Positions 1-9,471 of a stretch of DNA of 64,000 nucleotides are shown here, piece by piece (positions within the stretch are counted from its first letter, which is position 1; each line of letters opens with the position of its first letter). The notes beneath the pieces are model-generated. The model saw only the letters and a list, made by a program, of their open reading frames with translations. It did no database searches and was not told the DNA's origin. This DNA comes from Flavobacterium reichenbachii (GTDB taxonomy: Bacteria; Bacteroidota; Bacteroidia; Flavobacteriales; Flavobacteriaceae). Location of the stretch: assembly GCF_002217435.1 (NCBI RefSeq), contig NZ_MUHF01000017.1, forward strand, positions 38,352 to 102,351, read 5' to 3'. Position numbers and translations under genes: made by a program.

Positions 1-58
1 GGCGTTTGAATTTATTACGCTTAACTTTAAAAAAACGAATTTAATCTGAGGATTTTTG

Positions 59-124
59 AACCATATAAGCGATATAAGTAAATTTAAGTTGCAGTTTATC
101 TGAACTTATATCACTTATATGGTT
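59..124. repeat. Inverted repeat of the ATATAAGTR family
   Basis: Two 21-bp arms (59-79 and 104-124) are inverted copies with one mismatch and a 24-bp spacer. Each arm holds two 9-bp units of the form ATATAAGYR after CC. The same arms recur at 57990-58154, so this is a dispersed family. It lies just upstream of the lipoprotein gene at 157. The first 58 bases of the window hold nothing I can identify. Confidence 0.75.
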
Positions 125-156
125 TAAAAAAAATTACCTATTTAAAATACAATCAT

Positions 157-1014
157 ATGAAAAAGTTTTTTCTTCTTGTAATTTCTATTGTTTTATTGGC
201 TTGTCAGCAACAATCTAATACTGATTTAAAAACGCTTTATTCCCTGCCTAAAAAGCTGAAAGAAGTTTCTGGTATTACTTATTTTCCTGAAACAAATTCC
301 ATTTATACCTTGGAAGACAGCGGAAATAAAAATGCCATTTATGCAATCGATAATAAAGGAAAACTAGCCAGAACCATTACAATTACTAATGCTTCAAATA
401 TAGATTGGGAAGATATTACAAAAGATAAAAAAGGCAATATCTACATAGGAGATTTTGGAAATAATGATAACGAACGCAGAGATTTATGTATTTATAAAAT
501 TTCTAAGAAGGAATTGAATAAAGATAATGCTGTTGCAGAATATAAAATTTCATTTTCTTATCCGGAACAGACCGAATTTCCTCCAAAGAAAAAAGAAATG
601 TTTTATGATGTTGAAGGTTTTTTTGAGATGAACGGTTATTTTTATCTTTTCACCAAAAACAGAAGCAAAGGTTTTGATGGAACTGCTTTTATTTATAAGA
701 TTAAAAATGCTTCGGGAACTCAAAAAGCAGTTAAAATAGGAGAGTTTAAAACCTGTAATAATTACAATCACTGCGTATTGACCAGTGCAACAATTAGCCC
801 TGACGGAAAAAAAGTTGTTTTATTAAGTCATGACAAAATTGTTTTGTTTAAGGATTTCAAAGGCGATTTATTTCATAAAGGCACACAGACAGAAATAAAA
901 CTAGATCATTATTCTCAAAAAGAAGCCATCGTTTTTAAAGACAATAATACGCTCTTAATTGCCGATGAAAAAACAAACAAAATAGGAGGTAAGGTTTACG
1001 AGTTTAAACTATAA
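157..1014 (+). CDS. Beta-propeller-like lipoprotein
   Basis: The protein has 285 residues. The N-terminus is a lipoprotein signal (MKKFFLLVISIVLLAC) with the lipidated Cys at 16, so it is probably anchored in a membrane facing the periplasm or outside. The body is beta-rich with blade-like repeats such as SGITYFPETNSIYTLEDSGN and KKGNIYIGDFGNND, resembling SdiA-regulated/NHL-type propellers. No catalytic motif is visible. It converges on the large phosphoesterase gene, with a family-A palindrome between the two stops. The propeller fold is inferred from repeat pattern only; the function is unknown. Confidence 0.75.
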   Translation: MKKFFLLVISIVLLACQQQSNTDLKTLYSLPKKLKEVSGITYFPETNSIYTLEDSGNKNAIYAIDNKGKLARTITITNASNIDWEDITKDKKGNIYIGDFGNNDNERRDLCIYKISKKELNKDNAVAEYKISFSYPEQTEFPPKKKEMFYDVEGFFEMNGYFYLFTKNRSKGFDGTAFIYKIKNASGTQKAVKIGEFKTCNNYNHCVLTSATISPDGKKVVLLSHDKIVLFKDFKGDLFHKGTQTEIKLDHYSQKEAIVFKDNNTLLIADEKTNKIGGKVYEFKL

Positions 1015-1020
1015 ATTTAG

Positions 1021-1093
1021 ATTCTAAGATGCTAAGGTTCTGAGGCACTAAGAAAAAAACTTAGAACCTGAGAACCTTAATAACTTAGCATCT
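1021..1093. repeat. Family A palindrome (RAGRTKCT octamers)
   Basis: An array of octamers (consensus RAGRTKCT) at 1021-1052 is followed within about 8 bp by its inverted counterpart at 1060-1093, giving a long hairpin between two convergent genes. It may serve as a bidirectional terminator. The same octamers flank the four-helix-bundle gene near 13 kb and recur at 19.1, 21.6, 26.3 and 35.8 kb. Confidence 0.8.
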
Positions 1094-1094
1094 T

Positions 1095-4000
1095 TTAAAA
1101 GCTGTAAGCCGCTCCAAAAATAACTCTTCCTATTTCTTCAGGAGATTTAAAATATGAAATTCTTGCTGTAATTACATTTATAGCATTAAGCCAAAGTCCG
1201 GCGCCATAATCCTGGTGCCATTTTTTTGAGTTTTCTCCGTCAAGCCAAATTCTTCCATAGTCAAAACCACCTAAAATTCCGTACGTCATCGGTGCCACTG
1301 TGCGTCGAATTTTTCCTAAACTCAAACGAAGGTCAGAGCTTTGAGAAAAATAAGAACTACCCAAAAAGCGCTCATTTCTAAAGCCTCTAAGATCAGTATC
1401 GCCGCCCAAAGCCGCTCCCTGATAAAATTCATAATTATTATTCAGGATGGCTTTTCCTTTTAGGTAAGTAGCCAAAACCAATTTACCATTATGATCAATT
1501 TTATGAGTAAAACCTAAAATACTTTCAAGCGTTGGGAAGTTTTTCTTCGTCTCGTTCAAATTTGCAGTCCACGTTCCTGCAATCATAAAATACATTCCTA
1601 AAGTTGGTTTAGCAGCAAAATCAGAGTTTTTAAATTGATATTTCATCTTTAAACTTCCGTAATTCTGACTGTTAAATACATCAGGATTTATAATATTTGG
1701 TGTGTCAATAAATCTATTTTCAGTTTCTTCAACCGTCATTCTCTGAAAAATGGGCTGGATGCTAAATTCGCTTCCATATCTTCCTACATGTCTAATAGCA
1801 GTCGAAGCGTTAAATTTCCTAATGCGGACACGATTGTAATCCATTCCCAAATCGTCATCATATTTAGACTCATTTCCATATCCAAAATAATTCATGGCAA
1901 AATTCGGAGTAGTATATAAAGATTCGACATCAATTACCCATTTTCCTAATAATCCAGGAAAATGTGCTGCATAATTAAACTCTAAACCACCTGTTGCAAA
2001 ATAATAAAAAGCATTAATAACGTGTCTTTGTGTATACGGATTCTGCTTGAAGTTATTAACCGTATAATTTAAATTAATACCCACTTTTACACCATCATCA
2101 GGATTAAATCCGATGTTCGGAAGACCAGAAATAACATTGTATTTTGGTTTTTGATAATTGTATAAGTTAACATCGTAATCGTCTGTCAACTGCGTTTGTG
2201 TTTTATTATCTAAATTGTAAGTGTTTTCTTTTGATTTGAAATCGTAGACAATAACCTTTCTTCCGTTTTCAACAGCATAAGTATCATTGTTCTGACCGCC
2301 AATTAAACGAATTTTAATTTTTGATTTCTCATTTCCTTTTACCTCAAAAATATCATTATCATCCAAACCATAAATCCATAAGTTTTTGGTTTTGGCATCT
2401 GTCACCGTTTTTGTGTACTGCAATTCATCTCCTTCTTTTTTTACTCTGAAAACCTGAATTTCAATACTTTTTCTGCCGTTGTGGGTGATAATAAATTTAT
2501 CCTTTTTATCAGTTCCGGCCATCATAACAGTTTTACTTAAAATATCAGAATATCTTAGCGCATATTTCTGTAAATCTCTTTTTCTGTTTTTTAATTTGCG
2601 TTTAATTTCATCGACTGTTTCATCCTGAACTTCTTTTGGCATGTTTTTAAAAGCATCATCAATATCACTGTCAGACAAATTTTCCTGAATAAATTTTGCT
2701 TGTTCAATCCAGTCTTTTTCTTCTGCAGTTTTCAAAAAAGCCAAATCCATTGGATAAGGTTCTCTGCTCAGCCATTTTACATTGTCAATTTTATTTTTAA
2801 AAGTTCGCATATGACGTAAAGCCGGAATATTCATTAAAATAGAAAGCAGCGTCCCGTCATACTTTGCAAATGCCTGATCCCGGTCTCTCGGAATTGGTTT
2901 GTAGATCACTTTGCCGTCTTTTTTATGTTCTGCCCAGCGCCATTGGTCACTATGTCTGTCCCAGTCGCCTATAAGCATGTCAAACAAACGCGCTTTTATA
3001 TATTCTTTTTCGTCAACACTATATTTTTCATCTTTATGAAGGTTAGCCATCATATCATCAGTTCCGATTATATTACTCGGATTTCCAAAGTTTTTTCCAT
3101 CAAGATGATTATCAGCAGGTCTTTCTTCAACCATATACAATTGATCTCCAAAATTGGCATTAAATTCTCCTAAACCTTTTTGTTTTGGAATATAATATAA
3201 AAGCGGATTTGTATGCGCAACCCCAATTTTATCAGACATACTGCCAATTACAAAAGGCGCATACGGGTGAGAAGTGGTATAGAAATCCAGTAGAAAATTT
3301 TCTGTATAAGTATCTTCAAAATCATTCACAATATATTGATCCTTAAAAGCCACAGACTGCAAAAATACAGTTGCACTTTTTTTCATTGCGCGCATCACAT
3401 ATTCTCTCCCTTTAGGATCTGATACTCTTAAAGATACAGATTGATGCCCGCCGCCTTCGCGAATAGGTTTCAGACCGCCCTTTAAAGTGTCCAGAGTAGC
3501 TGTTTTTACATCAATTGGCATGCTGTAATATTTTCGGTAGTGTTTGCCGAATAAGAATTTATGAAACAAACTTTTATCTGTCATTTCTTTTGAATAGATA
3601 GAAGTTGTAATCTTTGAAGGGAATTTATTTGGAGTATCTGCAGCCCAGTTTATTTCTTTGGCTTTTATAATCTCACGTTCAAAAAGAAGTTTCTCTTTAT
3701 TATTTACATTTCCAAAAAATGAAACCTTTGCATCGCCGCTTTTAAATAAAGTTAAAGTTGCATAACCATTTCCTCCATACGAAAAATCATAGGGATTGAT
3801 AGCTCTTGCGGCTTCAGATTTTGATCCGGCGCCGCTAATAATCTGCTGAATATTTTCTTTACTGATATATTGCAAATTATGATCATGTCCAGAAACCACA
3901 ATTACATTTTTTTGTTTTTGCAGAAGCGTTTTAATCCTTTTTGCATAAATAGTATATTGTTTATTCTGAATGTCTTGTGGACTTACTCCAGACGTTTTTC

Positions 4001-4826
4001 GAAGTAAATTAATAAACGAACCAATGATCGGCAGGGGGATTTTCTTCTCTAACGGAAACAATTGTTTTTCAATAGAAAATTGGCCTCCGTGCGTTCCGTT
4101 GCTTAATAAAGGATGGTGAATAGCAAGAACGACTGTTTTTTCCTGATTTTTATTTAATAGGTTTTCCAGTTCCTTAAAAAAATCTTCTCTCGTTTTAATA
4201 TCGCAGTTATCATTTATGGTTGGATGATCGTCCCAATCTTCCAGAAACCATTCACTGTCAATAGTTATTAATGATGTAGTACTGTCAATTTTTATATCTT
4301 CAATAGGGCAGGATTTTCTTGGCAGAAATGCTTTTTTATCGTTTAGATATTGAGTTACAAATTCAGCTTGATTCTCCAAACCTTTTATACCGCTGTACCA
4401 ATCATGGTTTCCCGGAATAACTCTGGTTTTTCCTCTAAAACCATCTGCCAGATCTAATTGATTTTTCAGTTTTGTTTCTGCTGATTTTATTTCTGCTGAG
4501 TTTTTATCGCTTGGAAAACCTTTTGGATAAATATTATCACCTAAAAAAAGTAAAGTAGAATTTTTATTCGCTTTCTTTAGTTTTTTATGTAATAATTCCA
4601 GTGTTTGCTGAGCCTGTTCCTGATCAGCATTTCCCGCATCGCCGATAAGATAAAAAGTGTGTGCAATTTTTATAGAATCGGTTGCGTTTTCTGTTTCGTT
4701 TGCACTGACCTTTTTTCCATATTGCGGCTTATGTGTGGCGCAGGAATTTATCAATGCTATAGTAGTAATTGCTAATGAATAGTTTTTAATCTTAGCAATA
4801 AAATGATTATCCAAAAACAATTTCAT
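1095..4826 (-). CDS. Lipoprotein: metallophosphoesterase, kinase-like domain and outer-membrane barrel
   Basis: The protein has 1243 residues, with a lipoprotein signal whose Cys is at 29 (INSC). Residues about 55-380 form a calcineurin-like phosphoesterase: GDAGN (62-66), GDN (96-98), GNHDWY (139-144), HHP (237-239) and GHDHN (313-317). Residues about 450-700 resemble atypical kinases of the CotH/HipA/Fam20 type: a Gly-rich start (GGGHQS, 458-463), a following Lys pair, a catalytic-loop-like GDWDRH (620-625) and a metal-site-like PRDRDQAF (646-653). From about 900 to the end the sequence looks like a BamA-type surface-antigen barrel, ending in FGAAYSF. The phosphoesterase and barrel calls are firm; the kinase-like assignment is inferred from motifs. 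The start is only 27 bp from the divergent HD gene, so their promoters must overlap. Confidence 0.8.
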   Translation of the reverse strand: MKLFLDNHFIAKIKNYSLAITTIALINSCATHKPQYGKKVSANETENATDSIKIAHTFYLIGDAGNADQEQAQQTLELLHKKLKKANKNSTLLFLGDNIYPKGFPSDKNSAEIKSAETKLKNQLDLADGFRGKTRVIPGNHDWYSGIKGLENQAEFVTQYLNDKKAFLPRKSCPIEDIKIDSTTSLITIDSEWFLEDWDDHPTINDNCDIKTREDFFKELENLLNKNQEKTVVLAIHHPLLSNGTHGGQFSIEKQLFPLEKKIPLPIIGSFINLLRKTSGVSPQDIQNKQYTIYAKRIKTLLQKQKNVIVVSGHDHNLQYISKENIQQIISGAGSKSEAARAINPYDFSYGGNGYATLTLFKSGDAKVSFFGNVNNKEKLLFEREIIKAKEINWAADTPNKFPSKITTSIYSKEMTDKSLFHKFLFGKHYRKYYSMPIDVKTATLDTLKGGLKPIREGGGHQSVSLRVSDPKGREYVMRAMKKSATVFLQSVAFKDQYIVNDFEDTYTENFLLDFYTTSHPYAPFVIGSMSDKIGVAHTNPLLYYIPKQKGLGEFNANFGDQLYMVEERPADNHLDGKNFGNPSNIIGTDDMMANLHKDEKYSVDEKEYIKARLFDMLIGDWDRHSDQWRWAEHKKDGKVIYKPIPRDRDQAFAKYDGTLLSILMNIPALRHMRTFKNKIDNVKWLSREPYPMDLAFLKTAEEKDWIEQAKFIQENLSDSDIDDAFKNMPKEVQDETVDEIKRKLKNRKRDLQKYALRYSDILSKTVMMAGTDKKDKFIITHNGRKSIEIQVFRVKKEGDELQYTKTVTDAKTKNLWIYGLDDNDIFEVKGNEKSKIKIRLIGGQNNDTYAVENGRKVIVYDFKSKENTYNLDNKTQTQLTDDYDVNLYNYQKPKYNVISGLPNIGFNPDDGVKVGINLNYTVNNFKQNPYTQRHVINAFYYFATGGLEFNYAAHFPGLLGKWVIDVESLYTTPNFAMNYFGYGNESKYDDDLGMDYNRVRIRKFNASTAIRHVGRYGSEFSIQPIFQRMTVEETENRFIDTPNIINPDVFNSQNYGSLKMKYQFKNSDFAAKPTLGMYFMIAGTWTANLNETKKNFPTLESILGFTHKIDHNGKLVLATYLKGKAILNNNYEFYQGAALGGDTDLRGFRNERFLGSSYFSQSSDLRLSLGKIRRTVAPMTYGILGGFDYGRIWLDGENSKKWHQDYGAGLWLNAINVITARISYFKSPEEIGRVIFGAAYSF

Positions 4827-4853
4827 AATTTAGTGGTATAAAAAATATTCTCC

Positions 4854-6032
4854 ATGAATTTAATAGAACAATCCGAAGATTTCGTCAGTATTTTACTCAA
4901 AGATAAACTTTCTAATCTATATTCTTATCATAATTTTAACCATACTTTAACGGTAGTTACTGCCGTAAAAGAACTGTGTAAAAAAGAAGATGTTAGTGGC
5001 GATGATAAGGAGAAGCTTGTAGTAGCGGCGTGGTTTCATGATACCGGATACACTGAAGGATATGAAAATCACGAAGAATCCAGTACAAAAATTGCCGCTG
5101 ATTTTTTGCGTGAAAGAGGCAGATCTGAAGATTTTATATCCACTGTATCCAGTTTAATTATGGCTACAGCCAAAGAATATCAACCCAAAACTCATTTAGA
5201 AAAGATAATTAAAGATGCCGATTATGCCCATTTAATGGGAACTGAATACGTTACAACCTGCGAATTATTACGTTTGGAACTTAAAAACACCGGAATAATA
5301 AGCTTTAGTAATGCCGAATGGACGAAAGAAAATTTGAATTTTCTATTGAATAAACATCGATTCTACACTGACTATGCTCTAAAAAAATGGCAGCCATTAA
5401 AAGAGAAAAACTTACTGCTGATTCAGAAAAAAATAAACAAACAGGAATTAAAAGCAGCAGCTGCGATTGAAGACGAAAATAAAAAGAAAGAAAAAGTAGA
5501 TAAACCAGACCGTGGCATTGATACTTTATTTCGTGTTACGTTAGGAAATCACACACGTTTGAGTGGTATTGCAGACAGTAAAGCCAATATTTTATTATCT
5601 GTAAATGCAATTATTATTTCGATTGCACTTTCGTCTATTATACCAAAATTAGACAGTCCGAAAAATGCTCATTTAGTTATTCCTACTTTTATAATGCTGA
5701 TGTCTAGTGTAATTACTATTATTTTTGCAATACTTTCTACAAGACCAAAAGTAACTTCGGGCTTCTTTACACGTGAAGACGTCGAAGCAAAAAAAGTAAA
5801 TCTGATGTTTTTTGGAAATTTCTACAAAATGCCTCTCGAAGATTATGACTGGGCAATGAACGAAATGATGAAAGACCGCGATTATCTTTATTCTACTATG
5901 ATTAAAGATTTATATTATCTCGGTTTAGTTTTACAGCGTAAATATAATTTACTGCGAATAGCCTACAACTTTTTTATGTTCGGTCTGATAATAACCGTAA
6001 TCTCATTTGTAATTGCTTTCAAAAGTATATAA
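4854..6032 (+). CDS. HD phosphohydrolase fused to Pycsar-effector-like (PycTM) membrane domain
   Basis: The protein has 392 residues. Residues about 5-190 form an HD domain of the YHNFNH type with the metal motif HD in WFHDTGY and a downstream KDADYAHLMG, as expected for a (cyclic) nucleotide phosphohydrolase. After a Lys/Glu-rich linker (about 195-215), residues about 220-392 match the PycTM/DUF5706 type: conserved TLGNHTRLSGIADSKANILL, then two membrane segments (about 245-295) and a last one near the C-terminus (about 370-390). PycTM proteins are effectors of Pycsar anti-phage systems, which respond to cCMP or cUMP. No nucleotide cyclase lies nearby, so a defence role is inference; a housekeeping nucleotide-responsive membrane protein is equally possible. 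Confidence 0.85.
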   Translation: MNLIEQSEDFVSILLKDKLSNLYSYHNFNHTLTVVTAVKELCKKEDVSGDDKEKLVVAAWFHDTGYTEGYENHEESSTKIAADFLRERGRSEDFISTVSSLIMATAKEYQPKTHLEKIIKDADYAHLMGTEYVTTCELLRLELKNTGIISFSNAEWTKENLNFLLNKHRFYTDYALKKWQPLKEKNLLLIQKKINKQELKAAAAIEDENKKKEKVDKPDRGIDTLFRVTLGNHTRLSGIADSKANILLSVNAIIISIALSSIIPKLDSPKNAHLVIPTFIMLMSSVITIIFAILSTRPKVTSGFFTREDVEAKKVNLMFFGNFYKMPLEDYDWAMNEMMKDRDYLYSTMIKDLYYLGLVLQRKYNLLRIAYNFFMFGLIITVISFVIAFKSI

Positions 6033-6038
6033 AAACGA

Positions 6039-6060
6039 AGCTCAACTATTTAGTTGAGCT
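6039..6060. terminator. Convergent terminator hairpin
   Basis: A perfect 10-bp stem (AGCTCAACTA at 6039-6048, its inverse at 6051-6060) lies between the convergent HD-PycTM and GAF genes. The stop codon of the GAF gene (6050-6052) lies inside it. It probably ends both transcripts, although T-tracts are weak. Confidence 0.6.
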
Positions 6061-8419
6061 CGTCTAATAAATCCTGATAAGTTATTTTTTTAGCACTTTC
6101 ATTTGCGACATTGTTAATTACTTTGACGCGGATGGCTCTCAACCCAGAAACTCCCTGAAGATCTTCTACCTCAAATTGCTCAATTGCAGGTTCAAGAATT
6201 TTTTTGTGCTGCAGGTATTTAATGTATTTTAAATACTCACTTTCTTCGCTGTTTTGAGAATAGACAATCGTGATTTTTTCTTTTTCAGTAATTCTTTCTC
6301 TGCTTCCTTTAATGTGTGCTTTATCAATACGTTTTTTAACTACTTCATAACGTGCGTTATAAGTTCCGTCAACATCAAAACGTTTTTCATCCATTCTAAA
6401 ACGAATAGAAAGTGCAGAACTAAACACTAAAATTAAAGAAGTGACATCCAGTTCATAAGGCAGAGATTCCTTAAGCTGATGATGTTCCAGTTCCATTTCG
6501 CATAAAGTCTGCAGCTGCCATAAACGCAGATTGTGCAGATACATAATGTCAAAAGGCTTTGTTGGGGAAATAGATGCTCCAATATATAAATTATGTTCGA
6601 CGCCGTCTGTTTTGAAACGCTCATAATAGTGCGGATAAATCTGCTGCGCTTCCAACTGTTTTTTATCCAGAACCGAAGCCAGTTTTTTATTGACAATAGA
6701 CATTGCATTATCAAATTTCTTTCTTTCCTGATAAAACATTCCTGTCTTTTCGTCCAGACTTTCAAAATACAATTCTTCGAGTTTTTTATTTTTTGCCGTT
6801 TCTTTAGTATTTTTTAGAATCGGATGAATTTCTTCCTCAATATAACGCTGAATATGTTGTTCAGTATCTGCTTTTAAAGGCTGATCCAGATCATCACGAA
6901 GCGATTCTAATTCGAATTTACGCTGTTCCAAAAGCATCAAATTACTGTTTGGCTTCTGATTCTCGAAAATTTCTAAAATGGTGTTCAACTGATTTTTTAA
7001 ATCCTTTTTTACCGTTTCGTTTCTATGTTCAGACGAACCTTTAATATCGATTTGTCCGTATAAAGGGAATACATTTTTAAAAACAATCTCCTTAAAAATA
7101 TAATCTTTTGTTGGATTATTATTTTGAAAATAGTTTTGAGATTCTTTTTTAAATTTCCAATAAACACTAGGATGGATTGTGGTGTATTCACGCTGAATAA
7201 TCGCCTCAACCTGATGCTGCATGTCGGTATTATAACGATCAATCGTATCGGTCAAATACGGTAAAACCAATTCCAGTTTTGTTGCATTCACACTGTTTAG
7301 ATCTCTGGCATTTTCAGAAACCAATTCGATTACGCCTAATAAATTACCTTCTTTGGTAACCGGAGCAAAAACGCAGCTGTGAATTCCTTGTCTTAATAAA
7401 TGTTCGCCAAGCTTTTTATTTGGAGATTGCTCTACAAATTTTTCAACATTCGAAATAACAAACGGCTCTTTTTTGTGTAACAGATTTTCAAACGAACAGC
7501 CAAAAAAAGCATTCTTACAATCTACTTCCTGGTCAGCATGAAGCAAAAAGCTCGTAATCTGTTCATCAAATTTAACGGGTCTGATAAATTTTTCTTCTTC
7601 AGGGTTATAAATAATAAAACCAACCTTTAGACTCGAAATCTTAAAAATGGATTTAAAGATATTTACCAGAATATCGTTAGAATCCAGTTTTGTAGTACTA
7701 GGTTTTAAGAGATTACTTTTTAAAATAGAAATCGCACTTTCTGTCGTAGCATCAAATAAAGAAACTATTCCAAAACCTTTTAAAAGCCAGCTTCCAGGAG
7801 GAAATTTAGATTTCCAAAGAGCTATATCATTATAATTGTCAATTAATTCGTCAATATCATTTTGTGTAAGCGGGACAGATTTGTCAGTTGGAGTAATTTC
7901 CATAAAATCTGCATTGTACATAATGCGGTAATGTTTTTCTACACCTTCTTCATCTGGAATATCATAAAAGAAAGGCTTATTAAAATCGATATTGTAATGA
8001 TAATAACTGCTCAAAATTAGACAGCAGTTATTTATATAGAATTGGTGATCATCAAAATCACGAATTTCCATATAAAACTCGTCGCCGGCATTTTTTAAAA
8101 TTTTCTTGAAACGCTCCGTATAATTAAATGATATATTCTGAAAAGGAATTGTAATCGCTTTTATTTCATTGTGCGTCAAAGCTGTAGGGAATAAATCTGC
8201 CGCAATATTTTTAATTAAAACTTCATTTTTCTTTATAGTAGCTAAATCCCTGATTCCAGTTCTGAATTCCGGAAACTTTTCTACTTCTTTTAGAATAGCT
8301 TTTGCGTAGTTAGATCGGTAATCAACATCTGATAAAGCAATTTGTTCAAAAGACTCAATTAGTTTGTGAAATGAGATTATCGTTTCGAAAGGACTTTCGT
8401 TTGGTACATGACGATCCAT
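6050..8419 (-). CDS. GAF-domain protein
   Basis: The protein has 789 residues and no signal peptide or membrane segment, so it is probably cytoplasmic. A GAF domain at about 245-395 is marked by FAPVTKEGNLLGVIELVSEN, the usual last strand/helix of GAF folds. The flanking 240 N-terminal and 390 C-terminal residues match no domain I recognise, and there is no kinase, HD or cyclase output module. GAF domains often bind cyclic nucleotides or other small ligands. Its tail-to-tail position with the HD-PycTM gene is suggestive, but the two are on opposite strands and so not co-transcribed. Precise role unknown. Confidence 0.75.
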   Translation of the reverse strand: MDRHVPNESPFETIISFHKLIESFEQIALSDVDYRSNYAKAILKEVEKFPEFRTGIRDLATIKKNEVLIKNIAADLFPTALTHNEIKAITIPFQNISFNYTERFKKILKNAGDEFYMEIRDFDDHQFYINNCCLILSSYYHYNIDFNKPFFYDIPDEEGVEKHYRIMYNADFMEITPTDKSVPLTQNDIDELIDNYNDIALWKSKFPPGSWLLKGFGIVSLFDATTESAISILKSNLLKPSTTKLDSNDILVNIFKSIFKISSLKVGFIIYNPEEEKFIRPVKFDEQITSFLLHADQEVDCKNAFFGCSFENLLHKKEPFVISNVEKFVEQSPNKKLGEHLLRQGIHSCVFAPVTKEGNLLGVIELVSENARDLNSVNATKLELVLPYLTDTIDRYNTDMQHQVEAIIQREYTTIHPSVYWKFKKESQNYFQNNNPTKDYIFKEIVFKNVFPLYGQIDIKGSSEHRNETVKKDLKNQLNTILEIFENQKPNSNLMLLEQRKFELESLRDDLDQPLKADTEQHIQRYIEEEIHPILKNTKETAKNKKLEELYFESLDEKTGMFYQERKKFDNAMSIVNKKLASVLDKKQLEAQQIYPHYYERFKTDGVEHNLYIGASISPTKPFDIMYLHNLRLWQLQTLCEMELEHHQLKESLPYELDVTSLILVFSSALSIRFRMDEKRFDVDGTYNARYEVVKKRIDKAHIKGSRERITEKEKITIVYSQNSEESEYLKYIKYLQHKKILEPAIEQFEVEDLQGVSGLRAIRVKVINNVANESAKKITYQDLLDELN

Positions 8420-8569
8420 CGTGATATTTTTTAGAGTACAAAATTAAGCATAAATTAAGAATGTCCGACATATAACTATTTCTTTACTCTATAGCTAAAT
8501 AGTTAATTCCCTTTTAAATAAGGGAGTTTCAAAAGGCTGTTTTATTTTTAACTAAAAATTAACATTCAT

Positions 8570-8604
8570 AATAACGGAACGATCGTTCCGTTATTGTATC
8601 TTTG
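8570..8604 (+). promoter_or_regulatory. SDR promoter with perfect TetR-type operator
   Basis: A perfect 26-bp palindrome at 8570-8595 (half-site AATAACGGAACGA) sits directly before a TATCTTTG box (8597-8604) of the Bacteroidota TAnnTTTG type, about 40 bp before the SDR start. The core GGAACGATYGTTCC recurs before the downstream tetR gene at 9417-9430, so one repressor probably controls both. Confidence 0.8.
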
Positions 8605-8646
8605 TACCATAATAATTGAATAATCAATAATCTAAAACAAATAAAA

Positions 8647-9399
8647 ATGAAAAGTTTAGAAAACAAAGTTGCAGTAGTAACAGGTGGTAACAGTGGAATT
8701 GGATACGCAGCTGCTGCTGACTTAGTATCAAAAGGAGCAAAAGTAATTGTAACAGGAAGAAACAAAGAAGCTTTGACAAAAGCTGAAACAGAATTAAATG
8801 TTACCGGAATTGTTGCAGATCAATCTGATTTAAAAGCAATAGACAATTTAGTTGATCAGGTAAAATCTCAGTATGGTAAAGTAGATATTCTATTTTTGAA
8901 TGCAGGAATTGCTGCTTTTGCTCCATTAGATGCAGCTTCAGAAGATCATTATGACAGCATTATGAGTGTAAATGTAAAAGGTGTTTATTTTACAGTTCAA
9001 AAAATGCTGCCAATTTTAAACGATGGAGGTTCTATTATTTTTAATACTTCTGTAAATGCGCAATTAGGAATGCCAAATTCTAGTGTTTATGCAGCAAGCA
9101 AAGCAGCAGTTTTATCACTAAACAGAGTATTTGCAGTAGAATTGGCATCAAGAAAAATTAGAGTAAATGCAGTTTCTCCTGGTCCAATAGAAACTCCTCT
9201 TTATGGAAAAGTTGGTTTAGAAAAAGAAGAAGTTGAAGGTTTAGGTGCAGCATTAGGTCAAAAGATTTTATTAAAACGTTTTGGACGAGCTTCAGAAGTT
9301 GCAAAAACTGTAAGTTTCCTTGCTTCAGATGATGCGTCATTTATTACAGGAACTGAGATTGTTGTAGACGGCGGACTTACTGTAAATGCAGTATTATAA
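8647..9399 (+). CDS. SDR-family NAD(P)-dependent oxidoreductase
   Basis: The protein has 250 residues, typical for a classical short-chain dehydrogenase. The cofactor motif TGGNSGIG is at 12-19, NAG at 85-87, the catalytic Ser at 135 and YAASK at 148-152 (Tyr148, Lys152). The C-terminal VDGGLTVNA is the usual final strand. The substrate cannot be read from sequence; in many bacteria such TetR-linked SDRs act on reactive carbonyl compounds or quinones. The gene is followed by its likely repressor, and both promoters carry the same operator core. Confidence 0.9.
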   Translation: MKSLENKVAVVTGGNSGIGYAAAADLVSKGAKVIVTGRNKEALTKAETELNVTGIVADQSDLKAIDNLVDQVKSQYGKVDILFLNAGIAAFAPLDAASEDHYDSIMSVNVKGVYFTVQKMLPILNDGGSIIFNTSVNAQLGMPNSSVYAASKAAVLSLNRVFAVELASRKIRVNAVSPGPIETPLYGKVGLEKEEVEGLGAALGQKILLKRFGRASEVAKTVSFLASDDASFITGTEIVVDGGLTVNAVL

Positions 9400-9416
9400 T
9401 TTTTTTGAATAATTCA

Positions 9417-9448
9417 GGAACGATTGTTCCGTATTTTCATTATCTTTG
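9417..9448 (+). promoter_or_regulatory. tetR promoter with operator copy
   Basis: GGAACGATTGTTCC (9417-9430) is a near-perfect copy of the core of the SDR operator, and a TATCTTTG box follows at 9441-9448. A transcript from this box would begin at about 9455. This excludes an upstream ATG at 9424 as start and supports the start at 9472. Confidence 0.75.
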
Positions 9449-9471
9449 TAAATGAATTTAATTTTGAAGTC

